From Hydractinia symbiolongicarpus (taxonomy: Eukaryota; Cnidaria; Hydrozoa; Anthoathecata; Hydractiniidae): a DNA stretch of 64,000 bases. The first letter of the stretch is position 1, and every line of letters starts with the position of its first letter. Below, piece by piece: positions 30,801-45,800 of the stretch. The stretch covers positions 19,108,501 to 19,172,500 of the forward strand of contig NC_079882.1 of NCBI RefSeq assembly GCF_029227915.1. Reading direction: 5' to 3'. The notes under the pieces were generated by a model that had not been told where the DNA came from, searched no databases, and saw only the letters and a program-made list of their open reading frames with translations. The translations under genes were made by a program, and so were the position numbers.

Positions 30801-33800
30801 GTTGAATAATAAACTTACCTTTACAGGTAAAAATGTAATGTCAGCATTTTTTTAGAGTCATCATATAACTTCACAAGTTCCAAATTTCAAATATCTAAAT
30901 CTTAAATATCTTAAGAACTAAAAATATTTTTAAAAAGTCAAAAGACTTGATAAGAAACTTTTAATCCTCTATAACATAGCAATTTATAATTTTTCGTGTT
31001 GGGGTCCCTTTAAAATATCCACTTGCGATTGTTTGGGAAACGACAGGTTATAAGACAAAAAAAATTCTGTATTTTAGATGCAACCCTTGGTCAATATCAA
31101 TACATAAGTTTAATCATGTTTTTTTAGAAACGTCCTAATTGTATTTTATTACATTTAAATGAGTTTTTGTTACTTAATTTTGATTATTGTATCAACATCT
31201 GTGTTAAGGAGGACCCTAACTTGCTTTTTTGTTTTTTAATTCTATTGCTTTGATATTCGTTAGATGTTACAAAACCTGTTTGGAATTAAGATAAATTAAT
31301 GATTATATGTTGCAACACACCCACACTCATCAATCGTTTAATGTGCTTAGCCAAAGCAGAGTAGGTTGCAAGTTCTCACTAAAAATTGTTCATAAATTGT
31401 ATAGTGAAATGGTTGTATATTATTTTAACGGACAGAGCAAACTCCTGATGCTTAAATAGCTAATAGTGCTTGTGCTAAAATTACTGTGATGTTGTTTTTA
31501 CACTGTTTACTTTTTCTTTAGAGAATGCGAGACAGTACATTGTCTTTACGAAGTATTGAAAATGTTATGGTAAGAAATATTTTTACTTATGACAAAATAG
31601 TTATTTTGCTTGAAGGCATATAATAACTTGCTTGTTCTTTTTGCTGTTTTAATTTTTTATTTTTTCCAAGTATGCATTTAAATTTGTGCTGTACAAATTT
31701 CATATAATGTTTTGCACTTGGTTCTATGAAAGACTTGGAGTAAGCAAATTAATTTTGCTGTAGTTATTGATGAAAATAAAATTAAAACTACACACGAAAC
31801 AATGAACAAACTAATAAGTAGCCAAGACCTTTGCAAAAATTATTAAAGTTTTGGGAAATGTCATAGTAAATAATCTGTATATTAGTGTTCAATTTTTCCT
31901 TACTTTCATGATTAAATTTGATATTTTTGTTTGATATGTTTGTTTTTGTAATAATTTGTCAGCGAAATGTAGGAGTATTTCCTCAACATTAATTTTGCAT
32001 CTGTGTCTAGTATGAGAAACACATAAAAAATGATTTGTGTGGATTTTTTTTTCCAATTTAACTTTACAATGCACATACCTGAACTTAAAAAGTTAGAATT
32101 TGCGTAACATAACTAAGTTGTGTCTAATTAATTAGTTTTAATAATGCTGAAATTAAATACATCTGATAACCACTAAAATGTTTTTGTATATACACAAGCT
32201 GTTTGAATTTTTGTGAGTTTTGTGATTAAGTAGTCATATAACACTCTTGCTTCATACATCAGAGAAGCCACTGTTGCTTCATAAGAGAAGCTAGTTACAG
32301 TTTTTATAATAATTCTTCAAGAAGTTAATTTTGCATTTTAGTTTAAATTCCTTGTTAATTTAGCACACTGCACAGATGTTTCTTATTGGTGTTATAAATG
32401 AAGTTAATGTTATGATTGTGTGTTTCATGTTTTTATGTGATGTGTATTTATGATTCTGTTACTTGATTGTTGAATGTAGCGTTGTATCTTTTACTAGAAA
32501 TTGGTTATATAAATTTTTACATAATCACACATTTGTGGGTTACAGAAATGATAAAACTATTCTTCATTCATGTAAATCAGATTTCATAGAAATGATTTAA
32601 ACTTGCTGGAAACCTTCAGTAACTTTGCTAAATATAGCTTGCCAGATCAGGGAGGAGATTTTTTTAAAAAATAAGGGAATATTTAAGCAGGGATTACATA
32701 GAAACAGTTTATCATTATCATTCTTTTTGTGATAAGTGAAAACAGTATGATTGTTTCAGCAAAGTCTTTGACCTAACTTCAATAAATCTCTTTAATAATA
32801 GCCGTATTCCGTCTGTCTGTCTCTGCTGAGTTAGAAAATGATGTTACGGAAACACGAATATCAAATGCGATATATTTTTATCCACTTTGTTGCGGCGGGT
32901 TGATATAAAGGATGGGCTAGTCAATAAATGAACTGTTTAAAAGAGAACTTAAAAATTCCTCAGTCCAGATTTCTATTCTTTTATTGTAAAATAATGTGTA
33001 GAAAAAGGAGTAATAATTACTTATTCACAAGTTAACACTGGGTTATACATTTCTTAGCCCCATTTTGAGACAGTCCCTTAGGCTAGGCATTGTGGGGGCT
33101 TCCCCTCCAAAAGTGATGAATGACAACTTTCAGTCTAATATGACGTCATCATATATTTCCGATTCTGAAAAAAGGGTAAATCAGTGGAACGCAAACTTTG
33201 AAATATAAAAAGTTTTTGATTTTGGTTCGTAAAATTACTTGATACAGGGTGACCACTCTTCCTTAAATTCCTTAAATAACCTTAGAAAAAGTAAAACTCC
33301 TTAAAAGTACTTAAATATACTTAAAAAAATTTTGAAATTTTAGCTATTCTCCTTATTGGCTCCTTATTTCTTAATTTTTCTGATCGTAACTTTTTTAGAA
33401 ATGTGTTCATGGATTATTCATCACCAATGAAATAGACATATTTCTCTGTTATCTGAAATCCTATATTTTCTATCTTTCAGGGCATAATTTATATGTATAT
33501 TTGTATAATATGTATAATTTTCTTATAATGAACGTAGTATGTAACATTAAAGATAGTGAACTAAAATTGGTTTTCTCCTTAGTTATCCTTATTTTTTTTT
33601 TATTTATTCTCATTCACAGCAAAATATCCTTAAAAAATGTCAATTTGTCTCCTTAATTCTCCTTAATATCCTTACTTTTTTTCTCATTTTATTAGTGGTC
33701 ACCCTGTGATAAACACTTAAAAAGGTTGACATATGACTTTAAAGCTGATTTTAAATAGAAGTAATTTCTGTAGTTTTCAAAAAATATAGAACTAGTGTCT

Positions 33801-36800
33801 TCAAAAGTGCTAGATATGTAAAAGATATAGTTTTATACTTTTGAACAAGATTTGCTTTCGTCATTATTTTTTGCATAGTAATTGTTTGTCTTGACAAGAT
33901 TAAATTTTGTTTACAATAACAGAATTTTACTATATTTTTCAGCCTACACCTTTGAAAAGGATAAAGTCGTGTAGTACTGAGAAGATATCGACTGAAACAA
34001 TTCGATTCAATGATCATAAGGTATTATGTGATTCTTCATGCTTCTTTTTCTTTAACTTCAGCATTACCTTTAATTCTTTTATTTTTCTTTTCAGTTTGTG
34101 GAACCAGCTAAAAGAAAATTCACATCAAAAATGGTGCAATTTGCAAAAGGGCTATCACCAAGAAAGTCTTTCAAAAAGAAAAGCATGGAAGATGTTTCTG
34201 TACAGGTAAATCTTGTGGCATTGAACTAATATTATAATACACTGTGTCTGTGCCAGGCATAGTGGATGTGTTCATTTTTCTTGAAAGTTGCGGAAAATGT
34301 TTCAAATGTTAATTGACAAAAGTACACATCACAATATCAATAACATGAATTTACTGTCAATAGCTTCATTTAAATTAAGGAAGCCGTTGCAGTGCACTTA
34401 AAGTTTGAGGCCTCGTAACTTGGAAACAGCTGAATATAACTGATGTCATCTTCTGGATAACGGGGACCAAAATGTGACCAATTTCTCTAAAGTTGGGTTA
34501 ACCCAAAATTTTAAATCCCAATATCTTTGCAACAGTTTGCCAAAAGTGCATTATTTCAATCTGCACCTCAAGGTCTATACAGCAGAGGTAACTCATATAC
34601 AAATTTTCCAAAAAAATTGTTTGTATTTCGGCCGGTCTTTAGCCTTTAGTCAAACGCACTATATTTTCTGAAAATAATTAGCAAAGCTGAAAAGCTTTGC
34701 TAATTATTTTTGAACTGTTTTTTATTTCCCATGTTGTGTATTGGGAAACAGTTTGATACCAGATGGACCATGTTTGCTCCTCCTGAAAAATATGTCAGTT
34801 TTTCTAAAGCGTTGTCAAGTTATTTGAATTTAAAGCTCTATGTGAAATGTTGATGTCATTGCATCGGAAATTTTGTTGACTCTTTTAACATTAATCTATT
34901 GTTTTAATTTCAAAATTATGAAGAAAACATTACCAAATAAGACATACAACATCACCTTTGCTTGTTACACACAGGTATATGCATTAAAGTATTATTATGT
35001 AAGGTAACTTAAGGAGGTTTAGGTATGTTTTTAATAACAATTATCCGTAGATCTGCTGCTTAGTTGATATCCTTTCCTGTATCACATGGGATTAATATTG
35101 TATTGTAAATATAAAGCTAGTGATTATCCACTACAATCAATTAAAAACAGCATGTTTAAATTTCATTACTTCTTAACTAGACAATGTAAAGCCTTAATTA
35201 TTTAATTATGTCAGTTTAACATTAGACTAAGTGTTCTTTTCTTTTGAAACTGCTAGCACTCTGTGTGAAGGTTCCTGAGAGACTTTTGTTTTTCTTTTTC
35301 ATAAATTACTATTCATAGCTAAAATATTTGAATAAGTTCAAGGGAGGAATTCTTATTTGTACTTGTTGTGTTTTATTCTCTAGCTGTTTTTTTTCCTAAT
35401 GTGCTAAATAGAAGGAGGTGTTTTCAAAGATTTATGTTCAAGGTGATAACAGTACAAAAAAGAAACAGTGTGTTGAGCTTTAAATTCATTTTACCAGTAT
35501 CATGTTGGTGTTACCCATTGAAGTTTTTTTAATCTCTAGGCTTAACATTTATACATAGAGTGATTTTAAAGTTTTTGTTGCTTAGTCAGTTTGTTGAGCA
35601 GTTGAAAGATATGACATTACTGTGATGGGAAAATGTACACCTTGTATACATATTTTTAACTTTTTTTGTATATAATGCTGTAATAATAAGTTTGAAGAAA
35701 TTGCAAGTGCTAAAAATATGATTTTTTTAAATTGCACTTTAATGAGACTCATTTCACTTTTCAGTGTTTCAAGATTTGCAGAAGTTAACCATGTTTACCT
35801 AAAAAGGACAAATAGAACAATAAGAGTTTATCTGTTATTCCTGGCAGTCTTTTTTTCTTTGATACTAGGTGAATTATAAAAGCCCTTGGATGAACGAAGT
35901 GATTTTTGTGAATAAATTTTTATTGCGTATCTTCTTGATGTTTATATTATCTTGTTTATGAACGGTCAAATGATCTATTGTGTATATTGCAGTACAGTGA
36001 ACCATGTGGATAGAAAGGAGTATTTCTCATAATGAATGTGCACGCACATATGCCAATTTGAACAAGTGAGACAAGGTTTGAATTAAACAGCAGGAAATAA
36101 TAATAAGGCAAGAAACTGAGCAATTTGTTCATATTGTGGAAAAAAGGTCCTCAGCAATGCGTCGATGTGAATAAAATTAAAAATTTCCTATGGAATTTGT
36201 CAATTGTCTTTAAATGCAGAAATTAGCATTGTATTTCTTTTTAATTTTATTTTGCATGTTGCAGAAATGTTTTAAAATGCGCTCATGAAACATTTTTCTA
36301 ATCTCATAAATGTTTTTTGTTTTCTTTTTACACTTTAGCAATAATGTTTCTTATACATTTTTTGTTTTGATTTGCTGAGTGCTGGTGCTGTTTGATAAAT
36401 CTAAAAAAAGAAATATTTAAATAAAGCTGTATGCAATTCTACAATCTCGTACTATAGCCATGGTTACTATATTTTTGTGTATCTGTTGAATTTGTTGTTA
36501 CCAAGGTAGTCTTAAACAACCTAAAGATTTTCATAATTAATTAATTGCAATATTAAAGGTTTTTAGTATGACAATCCTGATAAGCTTTTCAATGCATTTA
36601 ATGATTATTGAAAATAGTAAGGCAGGACGTACACCTCCAAACAGTAAATATGAAAGTGTTAAATTCAAATATAGAACACAAATACTTGAGGCTTTTAATC
36701 CTATTGATCTATAAAAAAGTTTCTCTTTTTCGTTTTTTTTATGTTGGACTTGCCAGAATAGAAACGTAAATGTCTAGAATTTGAAATTTTAGTGCCAATT

Positions 36801-39800
36801 ATTTCGTAATACTACTTGTGATCAACAATTTTCATGATCTTATTATGATAAGAGCCCATATCAAGATAAATATTTGATGTGCAACAGTGCAAACAGCCAT
36901 ATTTTAAGACACCAGAATCATCTCTCTTTAAATGACTTCTAAGCAGAATATTTTTTATATGTAGGCATAGCTATGTTAAGAAGCAGATTGTGGCATTTAC
37001 ATTACAATCAAGAATGCTTTGACCATTTACTTGCACAATAAGTAGTACATTAATTGTGTTTTTTAACACTTTCAATTTTGTTGATCATCTGCAGCTTGTT
37101 CATTGTAATGCTTTAATTGAATGCCTAATTTTTAATTCTTTGCTTTTAACAAATTGCTTTAAGCACTTAAATGCTGTGGCAATACGTTCTGTGTTTGTTC
37201 AAAAATATATTCTTTTATCATTAAATTACATGGGATAGCCTCTACATGAGATAGCCTCTAGTGATACAGTGAAAAGGTGTGGGTAAAAATTTTGACTAAG
37301 TTATAATAGTGACTAAGATTAGACTGTTTCTGCTTTGTAGATTTGACACCCTACCTGGTTTTCTAGTTTACTTCTATGATTTCACACTATTTATAATGTG
37401 AATAGTAGCTTAATTATACTGGGTATGCCCCTTTACAGGACTTTTACTAGTGTCTATAGGGGCTCACAGAGTATTCCTTGCTGAATTACCATGAATAACA
37501 TCTTCCTTACTGCTAATAACAAATAGATTTTTTAAATAAAAAGCCTAACTGTTTTAAGTCCTGAGTTATGAAAATTGGAATTAAAAAACATATATAATGT
37601 CCAATTTCTAATAAAAGCTTGTGGAACAAACCAAAAATATGTTACAATTCTTTTTTTTTAAGTTTGCACTGGTTTGTTTGTATTTCCCTCACCAGTTTGT
37701 ATTTCCCACACCATCTTGAATTTCTGGTTATTATAAAAAGGAAAGAGTTGATTAAAGTTTAATTACGGTAATTGATTGTCTCTTCCAGCTGTGGCTATAT
37801 TGAGCAAGTTGTTAAAAGGTGTAAGCATAAATATTACATGGAATGATATCAACTCCTCTTAGTTTATCTATTTCTCTAATGTAATGTTTTTCATGAAGTT
37901 ATACTTTTAATGGTGTTGGTTAAGTTTCTTTTGTTTGAAATATTTTACTGTCAATAAACATGTGGGCTTTTATGGGCTCCTTAATTAATGTCAATGTAAT
38001 AGAATTGATTGTTAATGATATTTTAATTGATATTTCTTGTACGGTTTTGATGTTTCATCATTGTGTAGAAGACGAGGGTTTATTTCTTTGTTGAGCTTTG
38101 ATTTGTCAATGTCTTTTTTATGGAGAAGAAGTTTGATATGAGATTAAAGTGGTTAGAGGAAGAATAAAAAAATATCATGACATGTCACATAATATTTTCC
38201 AGCACTTGATGTTGTTTCCAAGTTCTCAAAATTAAAGTAGCTTTTTTGGCTTTAATTTTTGTTTCTGTTTTCCTAGAAAAGAGCATCAGGTTTCTAGTGG
38301 TAAACTCTTTCTGTATCTTTGTATTTAATGTGAAAGAAAGAGAAATAAAAAACTTCGTGTCTCTTCATTGAAATTTATGCTGGGCAGATGTAAAATTTTT
38401 TTTGTATGTGTTATGTACAATCTATTTAAATTGTCATTAAAAACGAAAACACTCGAGCAATTCTAATATTTATCTTCACATGTTGAATAAAAGAAAGTTG
38501 TTTAGTTCATATATTTTCTGATTATGAAAAAAGTAAATAAAGACAATGAAGAGCTTATAAAATATTAGTTCGGATTTTTCTTTAATTAGCTTTAAAGCAT
38601 GTTTGTCTATAAAGCATGTAGTGAAAGAACACAAACAGTAAAAAAAACACTTTTATTAAACATACTTAAGTTTCTACTTTACTGTATTATAAGGATACTT
38701 CCCAACTCTTTTAGGATCTTACCTTAATTGATGATGTGAAGTGATAATAAAAACCTCGGTGAAGTGTAGAAAAACTATATTATTATAGGTTGTTAAACAC
38801 AAAACAGATTTTAAAGAAATATATATTGTGTTATAAAAAAATATATCTAATATTTGACGAAAACAGAATATATGGTTATTTTCTTAATGCATTTAAATAT
38901 TTATAATTTATAATTAGTAATGAACCAACAAGCCAGAATGTTCACTTTTTTGACTTAAATTAAGGCTGTGTATTCTTTTATTTACTGAACACTAAAGAAA
39001 GATTTGTGTTTTTTCAGTTTTGATACTCTTTCGTGTTGACCGGTCAATTTATTTGATATTTTGACTCATATTTGTTAATGGTGAAAGCTATAAATATTTT
39101 AAACAATATATTTATGACTCTTATTTTAACCGTTACAACTGGTAACTTGGTTTGTTCTCACTGCTTAATTATTTAAATAATTGTGAATCCATGACATTTT
39201 TCTTTAAATTAATATTTTATTTTTTATATATACGAATTATAGTTTTTATGGTCTTTGCATAGTTCGGTTCCAATTATGTTAGTTTTACCCATCAATACAT
39301 TTTTTCAGCAACTTTAATGTTATGGAACAAAACTTTCCTTCTGCAATAATCATGATATTGTTATTCCACAAAACTTTCTGGTACGTTTGACCTTGTATCT
39401 TTACACTCTTTACACGCTGGGACCATAAAAGTGTAAATGTTACTGGGAGTTAGTTGTTGTATACATAAATCTGTTTATAACAAGCAACTCCTTTTGATCA
39501 ATTTTAAAAAAAGACACAATTTTAGATGTTTTTTAGTGTCATTAAACAATAATTTAAAAACAATATGCATTATTTTTTAGATAATAAAGATCAAGCATAT
39601 AGTGCTATTTTTATTAAAGAACTAGCCGGGAAACCCGGCGTCGAAACGCCGGGTTAAGCCACAAGTAAAGGTGTGATCCGGCATTGAACACTCTGTGGAG
39701 CGCTTAATAAGAGCCGTAAAAGAGATGTTGTATGCAACAAGTTTTTCTTCTTTCTTGCACAATAGTGATAAGTTTTGTATGTTTGTACTCAAAAAATGTA

Positions 39801-42800
39801 ACACAATGCTAAGGACACGTCTTTTCAATTATATTTACTATGTCAAGTGATTTGCTGCTAGTTATAGAGTAGTGTGGCAAGTGTCTTTTAAAAGAATTGC
39901 ATTTAACAAGCCATAAAATGTAGTTGCTTGTTCCACTAGGTAGATGATCAGTATAAGAAGAACTAGTCATTCACTGTAGAACTAAAGTTGTATTCTATAA
40001 TGTCATCAGTTCAATTGTTTCAAGGTCCTAAATATTTTAGCGATGTCTGTATCTGGTGACTATGAAACTGAATAACCATCTACTAGATTTCTTCATGACC
40101 AGCAAAATTTCTCTTTAATAGAAGTAAACTTAAAGATAATATACGTAATTATATAGAATGACACAGCTGTTTTTCCCTGGGCAATGTTCACAAAAATTAT
40201 TTATAGGACAAAATAAAAGGCTAACTTGTCCATAAAACATTTTACCTGACAAGATATATCGAAACTTTGGAGTAAGCAATTTATGATAATGCATTGCATC
40301 TCTGTTTCTTGTGCAATTGTTGACTAAATAAAACTTTTTCGATTTTTATCCTCTTCTTCCTGCCTCATTGTTTGTTCACACCATTCCGCTACTTAAAAAA
40401 TTTAACTCTCGCCATCAGATCGTGTAACTATAAGCAAGGTGTTGTCAAGTGATCCCTGTTGCTGACATCAGCATCCTAGGACCTTCATCATCTAGAATTT
40501 GCTCTGTATGTGAGAAGGGTAACATAGCAAATTTATTCAGGGTTGAGCATGCAACTAATGTTCGTTAGGACTTTTTCATCAAATAAATAGGGGAATGTAT
40601 TGGGATTTTCTCTTTGATAGCTGTGATTATGGTGTTTATTTTCAATGTCAGTTTCCATTATTTTTACCTACCTTCTTTCAGTAAACAACCAAAAAAGATT
40701 TTTTGGATTAAAGACTCTTTGATTGTAGTTACCTTTGCACAAGTGTTCAGTTCTAACTCTTCTTAGGTCTTTATAATGTTAACATACAAGATATGAATGA
40801 TGAAAGACATCCTAATAATATTAACATACAACATACTGCCATAAATGATGAAAGCCATCTTAATCTTTTTGGCCCTGATTTAATATTGTTTAGTTTTCAT
40901 GAGATACACCTGCGGCCATTACATCAATGGTCACTCACATTTCATTGTTATTATTGTTTGTTTTTTTGCTTTTGCTTTTCTTACGTGTACCGTTCTTTTG
41001 TGATTGTTTTGGATGTGAAAAATGTTTTGGTTTAGTTGTTAAATTAGCTAATAATCCTTACAAGCACAGTTATGTTGATTTTATTTGTTTATTGTTTTTA
41101 CAAATCTGGACATCTTGTGTTGTGCAGAAGTTCTCATGATAAAAAAACCTTTAATGCCTGCTCTTATTACAATAATCTGTTTCTGTACAGGCTTGTTTGT
41201 TTTATAACTGTTGTACAGGAGCATTTTGGAGGATTATAACATTTCTGTTTTGTCTAAATGGTTATCTAATCTTTCTGAAACATAGTAATGGAGAGTGGCT
41301 AGAACTTAGTATGAGGAAATACCTTATTTTTCATTTAAAGTTGTGTAGATAAGGACTAACTGTGAAACTAAAAGTGTGGTATTACAGAAACAAGAATGAA
41401 GAACTAAGATTTGGTTAGCAATGTTTGAAGTAAGTTTCTTCGTAGATGTAACAATAATCAAGCTGAAGTGTAACTGTTTATACAGTACAAAAAAAATAAC
41501 ATCCTAAAGTGGGAAAAGCAGAATGAGAGGATTTTTATACGAAATTATTTATTTTGCCTTAAAAGAAGGCAACAAAGCCTTAAAAATATTGTTGGTTAAA
41601 TAACAGAGAAAAGCAGGTTGACTATTCCTCAAAGTTTTTTAAACCACAATAAAAAAAATCTTCTTAAAAAATCCTTAAGAAATATTGGAAATATAGCTTT
41701 CCTTTCTTAAGTTTTCCCTAATATTGACTGTTCTATCGTTATTTAGTTTTGTGCGAAGGAGTTTATGGATTCAGTACTAAATAAAAAGTCCTATGATACT
41801 TCCTTGTTGACTTTATATCCATTTTTATTTCAAAGAATCCATCCTTATTTTTGTCCAGACAGCTTTTATACCATTGCAACAACAATTAATTCTGTTTTAA
41901 AATTTTTTTCTCTTAATTATCCGTAATTTTTGACATGGATTGCTTCAGTCACAACAAAAAGTCTCCTCCTCAATCTCCTTACTTTTAACCCCTCTATTTT
42001 AAGAGTCCTTTAAATTCTTCTTTGAAGTTCAATCTACGACAATAATCTTTATATAAGTTAATTTAAAAAAATTATGAATTTTTATACTCCTATGTTATAA
42101 AAATAATCATGTCTTTTGCTTTAGCGTTCATCTAGCGTGCGTCTATCAAAGCACTCCTCATCTCCGGCAAATTCATTGTCACGCTCATCAAGTAAAAAGT
42201 ACAAGCAACAACTTCAACAACCAACACCAACAAGACGGAGAGGCTCAAAGGTAAAATAAAAATAGATTTGTGTTGATTTCCATATCTAACTAAATCTGCA
42301 CGTGGCTTGAAAACATTTTCCACAATGGGTAGTAAATAGTTACACCTCAAAAATCCTTGGAATTCTTTGTCCATTAAAGTCTAGTTAATAATTAAAAACG
42401 ATGCTCGAAAAAAATCTTCTTTTTTGTTATGATCTATCTTTGTCATTTATACTGGTCATTTATAATCTTTACAGCCTTAACAATTTCAATTAAAATTTTA
42501 TTTAAATAATGACCTTGGGAAAACATAAAATTGTCCTAGTAAGTTATGACTTGAAAAGCCTTGAAATTTTATCTAAATTTCATGAATGCAAAGTGTAGCC
42601 AATAAGACTTTAAACACAGCTGAGTCAAATTATGCTATGGTATTGAAAATGACCTGATAATGTGGAATTTAGCAACAGATAGTAAGAATGGGATACTGTG
42701 CAAAAATGGGCAAAGATAGTGTGGTGATGTCTAAAACAATACTAGTATATTCAATTAGTAAACAACCATTCTTAATGCATCTTTTATGAAATATAGCTTT

Positions 42801-45800
42801 ATAAAAACACTTTAAAACAACTTAATCTCTTCACTCATATAACATTAGTATTTAAGAAAAAATATCAGTTTTTTGCCTGATTTCCATCTATAAGAGAGTA
42901 CTAAGATTTAAATAAACAAAGTCAAACAAGCTACTTCCAAGCAAATCTTATTGCCATCTTAACTAGAGCTTGGGCATAAAGTGTCAGAATCCAAGTAATT
43001 TTGACGTCATTACTTGTTGGTGACCAAATGATCAAATTTTTAATAGGGATATCATTAGGATGTCCTTTATATATCAACAACATTAATAAAGTTTCCATTT
43101 CTGATGTTTGTTGCTCCATCCAAAATTAAGTCGCTGGAAACACAAACGAGGGCATATCGACTGCAAAAACCCTTTCATATAAATAGCAACGTAATGACAT
43201 CAAAATTGGAGTAAATCTGAGATACGTTTCAACAAAAAGCCATTTTGAAGGAAAAATGACTGAAGTGAGGAAAAACACAATTTCATTGTTAATTTTCTGG
43301 TTTCACAGTATGTATTTGCAAAACAAATGTTTTTTTGTCCAATACTGATTATGTTATGAACATTAAAATCTTCGGAAGTCTTAAAACAATCAGTGAGGTT
43401 TTCTTTATACTTATGTATTTTAGCTATGGGTGGAATCTGTTGCATCCATAGATTCTGAAGATAGTGAATGGACACCGCAACAAATTAAGCGACAAGAGGT
43501 AGGATATTTTATTGAAATTGAAATAAAATTTGCAATCAGATATTTCAAATTTCTGTTATGATCTACTCACATTTCTGTGCTGTCTTATTTCTTATGTATA
43601 CTTACAGAAAAAGTAATGCAGTTAATTGATTGGCGGTGTATAGTAAAAATTTTCCTTTTTGTGTCTCTGTATACTAAAAAAATGAAATTAAAAGAAAGTC
43701 AAGAAAAGGAAAAGTCAAGAAAAATAAATTCTTGCGAAAATGTTATTTTACTTTTCCTATATTTAAACTATTCTAATTATGGAAAGGATTATTGTGTTCT
43801 GATTGGCTATTTTAAATGCTTTTATTTTACTATAAAAATATGTCTTCATTTAGGCTATTTATGAGTTATATTGTGGAGAAACTGATCTAGTGGAAGATTT
43901 AAAACTACTGCATGAGGTATAGCATTTCTAATTTTTTGAATCTCTGGGTTTTTAACATTTTGCCAGTGAAAGGTATTGTGACAGAAATCTAGGTGGAGTG
44001 CTTATTGCGTTACAATATGCGTATATGTTATTGCTACTGTTAAATTGTTATTCGAAAAAGAACTTTCCTCCATAACCTGTTCTAGCTAAATACTCTTTTA
44101 ACATTTTTCCCTTTTGCAAAATAAATTTTAATGAAAGTCTTTACACCACATCTAACTTCAGAAAACCCAACATTGCCTCATTGCTCAGTCACCCAATTTT
44201 TTTGTCTTGCAAATAAATTGTTACAAAAGTTTCAAAAATTAATTGTATGCAAAATTTATTGCAGTGTACAAAAAATCACAGTTTATGATGTACTTTTGTA
44301 GCCAAAATCATAAAATTATGGTTAGTCAAAATTTATACTTATATATAAAAAATATTTAAAAGGCTATAAAAAATTATTATACATTTTAAAAATACTCAGC
44401 TTTTAGATGTAAAAAAAATAAAGGGTCCATGTCTAAACGATTTCAACCAACTCAACAACTTTGAAAATGTCTTTTTAATAGATGGATTGTTTTAAAACAA
44501 ATCTTGAAGTTGCTATGCTGATTGGTTATTATAAGAAAGAGGTCTTCGTGATTGGTTATTATATGAAAGAGGTCTTCGTGATTGGCTAAATATACAAATT
44601 CAGTAAAACAACTGTCAAAATTGTGTAGTGACCCATTTTCATACCGAAACAAAACACAGGTTGTTTTTTAAATATACTAGCACAATATAAAACGCTTCTG
44701 TACAACAGTAGCTGCAATCAACAGCCATTTACATTGGGCTCCTGGAGTACCCAATGAGTTTCATCTAACTGCCAAGCTAAACTAAAAAAATCTTTGATTT
44801 CTTTAGAATTAATATAAAATCATTAATGGTAAAAATCTAAGAAAATTAGGAAGGACATTTTTTGTTAGAAAATCTGATAGGTGCAGTATGGGATTATGTG
44901 ATCTGTTCATGCATATTCCCTGAATGGGTTTATGAATTAAGTAAATTTTGTAACTGCGAACTTTGAAATGGGTGTGAAGCCATAAGTATAATTCCAACAC
45001 TCTTTTCACAAATCTTATTTTCTGAAACTTTTGCACTTTATATTCACAATCTTCACCATGCTTGTAAAAACAAGCACAGTTTATATTGTAAAAAAAATTA
45101 CTTTAATCACACACTTCAAATAAAAACTTAAATTGAACTGAAATTTAAAGCAATTGTGAAGCAACGCTCTCGTCCTTAGTTTTTGAAAATTTATCAGTTC
45201 AGGATATGGAATCTAGACATAATAATTGTGCTTTCTGCATACAAAAACATGCATACAAAAAATAAAAAATTTCTCTATACACTTATTTCTTGATTAATTT
45301 CTTCTAAGGAACTCAACTGCTTTTTTATTATTAACATCTGAGCCTGAACGTTCTCTAATTTTATTATGATAGTTCCTGGATCACTGATAACACAACTAAA
45401 TTTAAACAACTCCTTAAGCAAAATTATGTGCAACATTCAATTAGCATAAAATTGGAATGTATGACATGAAACAGCAATGGAAATTTGACCTAGGGGAGGT
45501 GTAGTCGCCAAAATCATGCACCTCTATACATTTTCACATTTTTTCCCTTTAAAAATTAATTTTTTGAGGAAACTTTTTTTAGGTATATTTTAATCCAGCA
45601 TCAAAATTAAAACTGCTAAGTGAAGAAGACCTAGCAAGTATATTTGGAAGCATTCAAGCCTTGCTACCATTACACGAAGGTAAGATTGTCTAAGTGCAAA
45701 AACAAACTCTACACCTGTTATCTTTACTTTCAGTTAGCAAAACAAATTTCAGTAAGCAGAACAAATTTTCGTAGTTCAAATCTTTTTTTTTGTTTGTTTC

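Larger units (their letters stand above)
34206..42124 (+). other. RhoGEF intron 6, 7.9 kb
   Basis: The largest intron in the window, separating the basic N-terminal exons from the Ser-rich exon before the DH domain. AT-rich throughout; I found no nested gene or extra exon with a conserved product. It contains the hairpins at 34671-34710 and 39632-39655 and an imperfect duplication of about 53-bp period at about 40780-40862 (AT.AATGATGAAAG.CATC). An alternative first exon for a short isoform could be here, as NET1-type genes often have one, but I cannot point to it. Confidence 0.5.

Noticed and set aside
44452-44652. Internal peptide repeat (HEDLFHIITN / HEDLFLIITN) in a minus-strand frame
   Set aside because: Product of the 30-bp tandem DNA duplication inside a RhoGEF intron, which is a multiple of three by chance.
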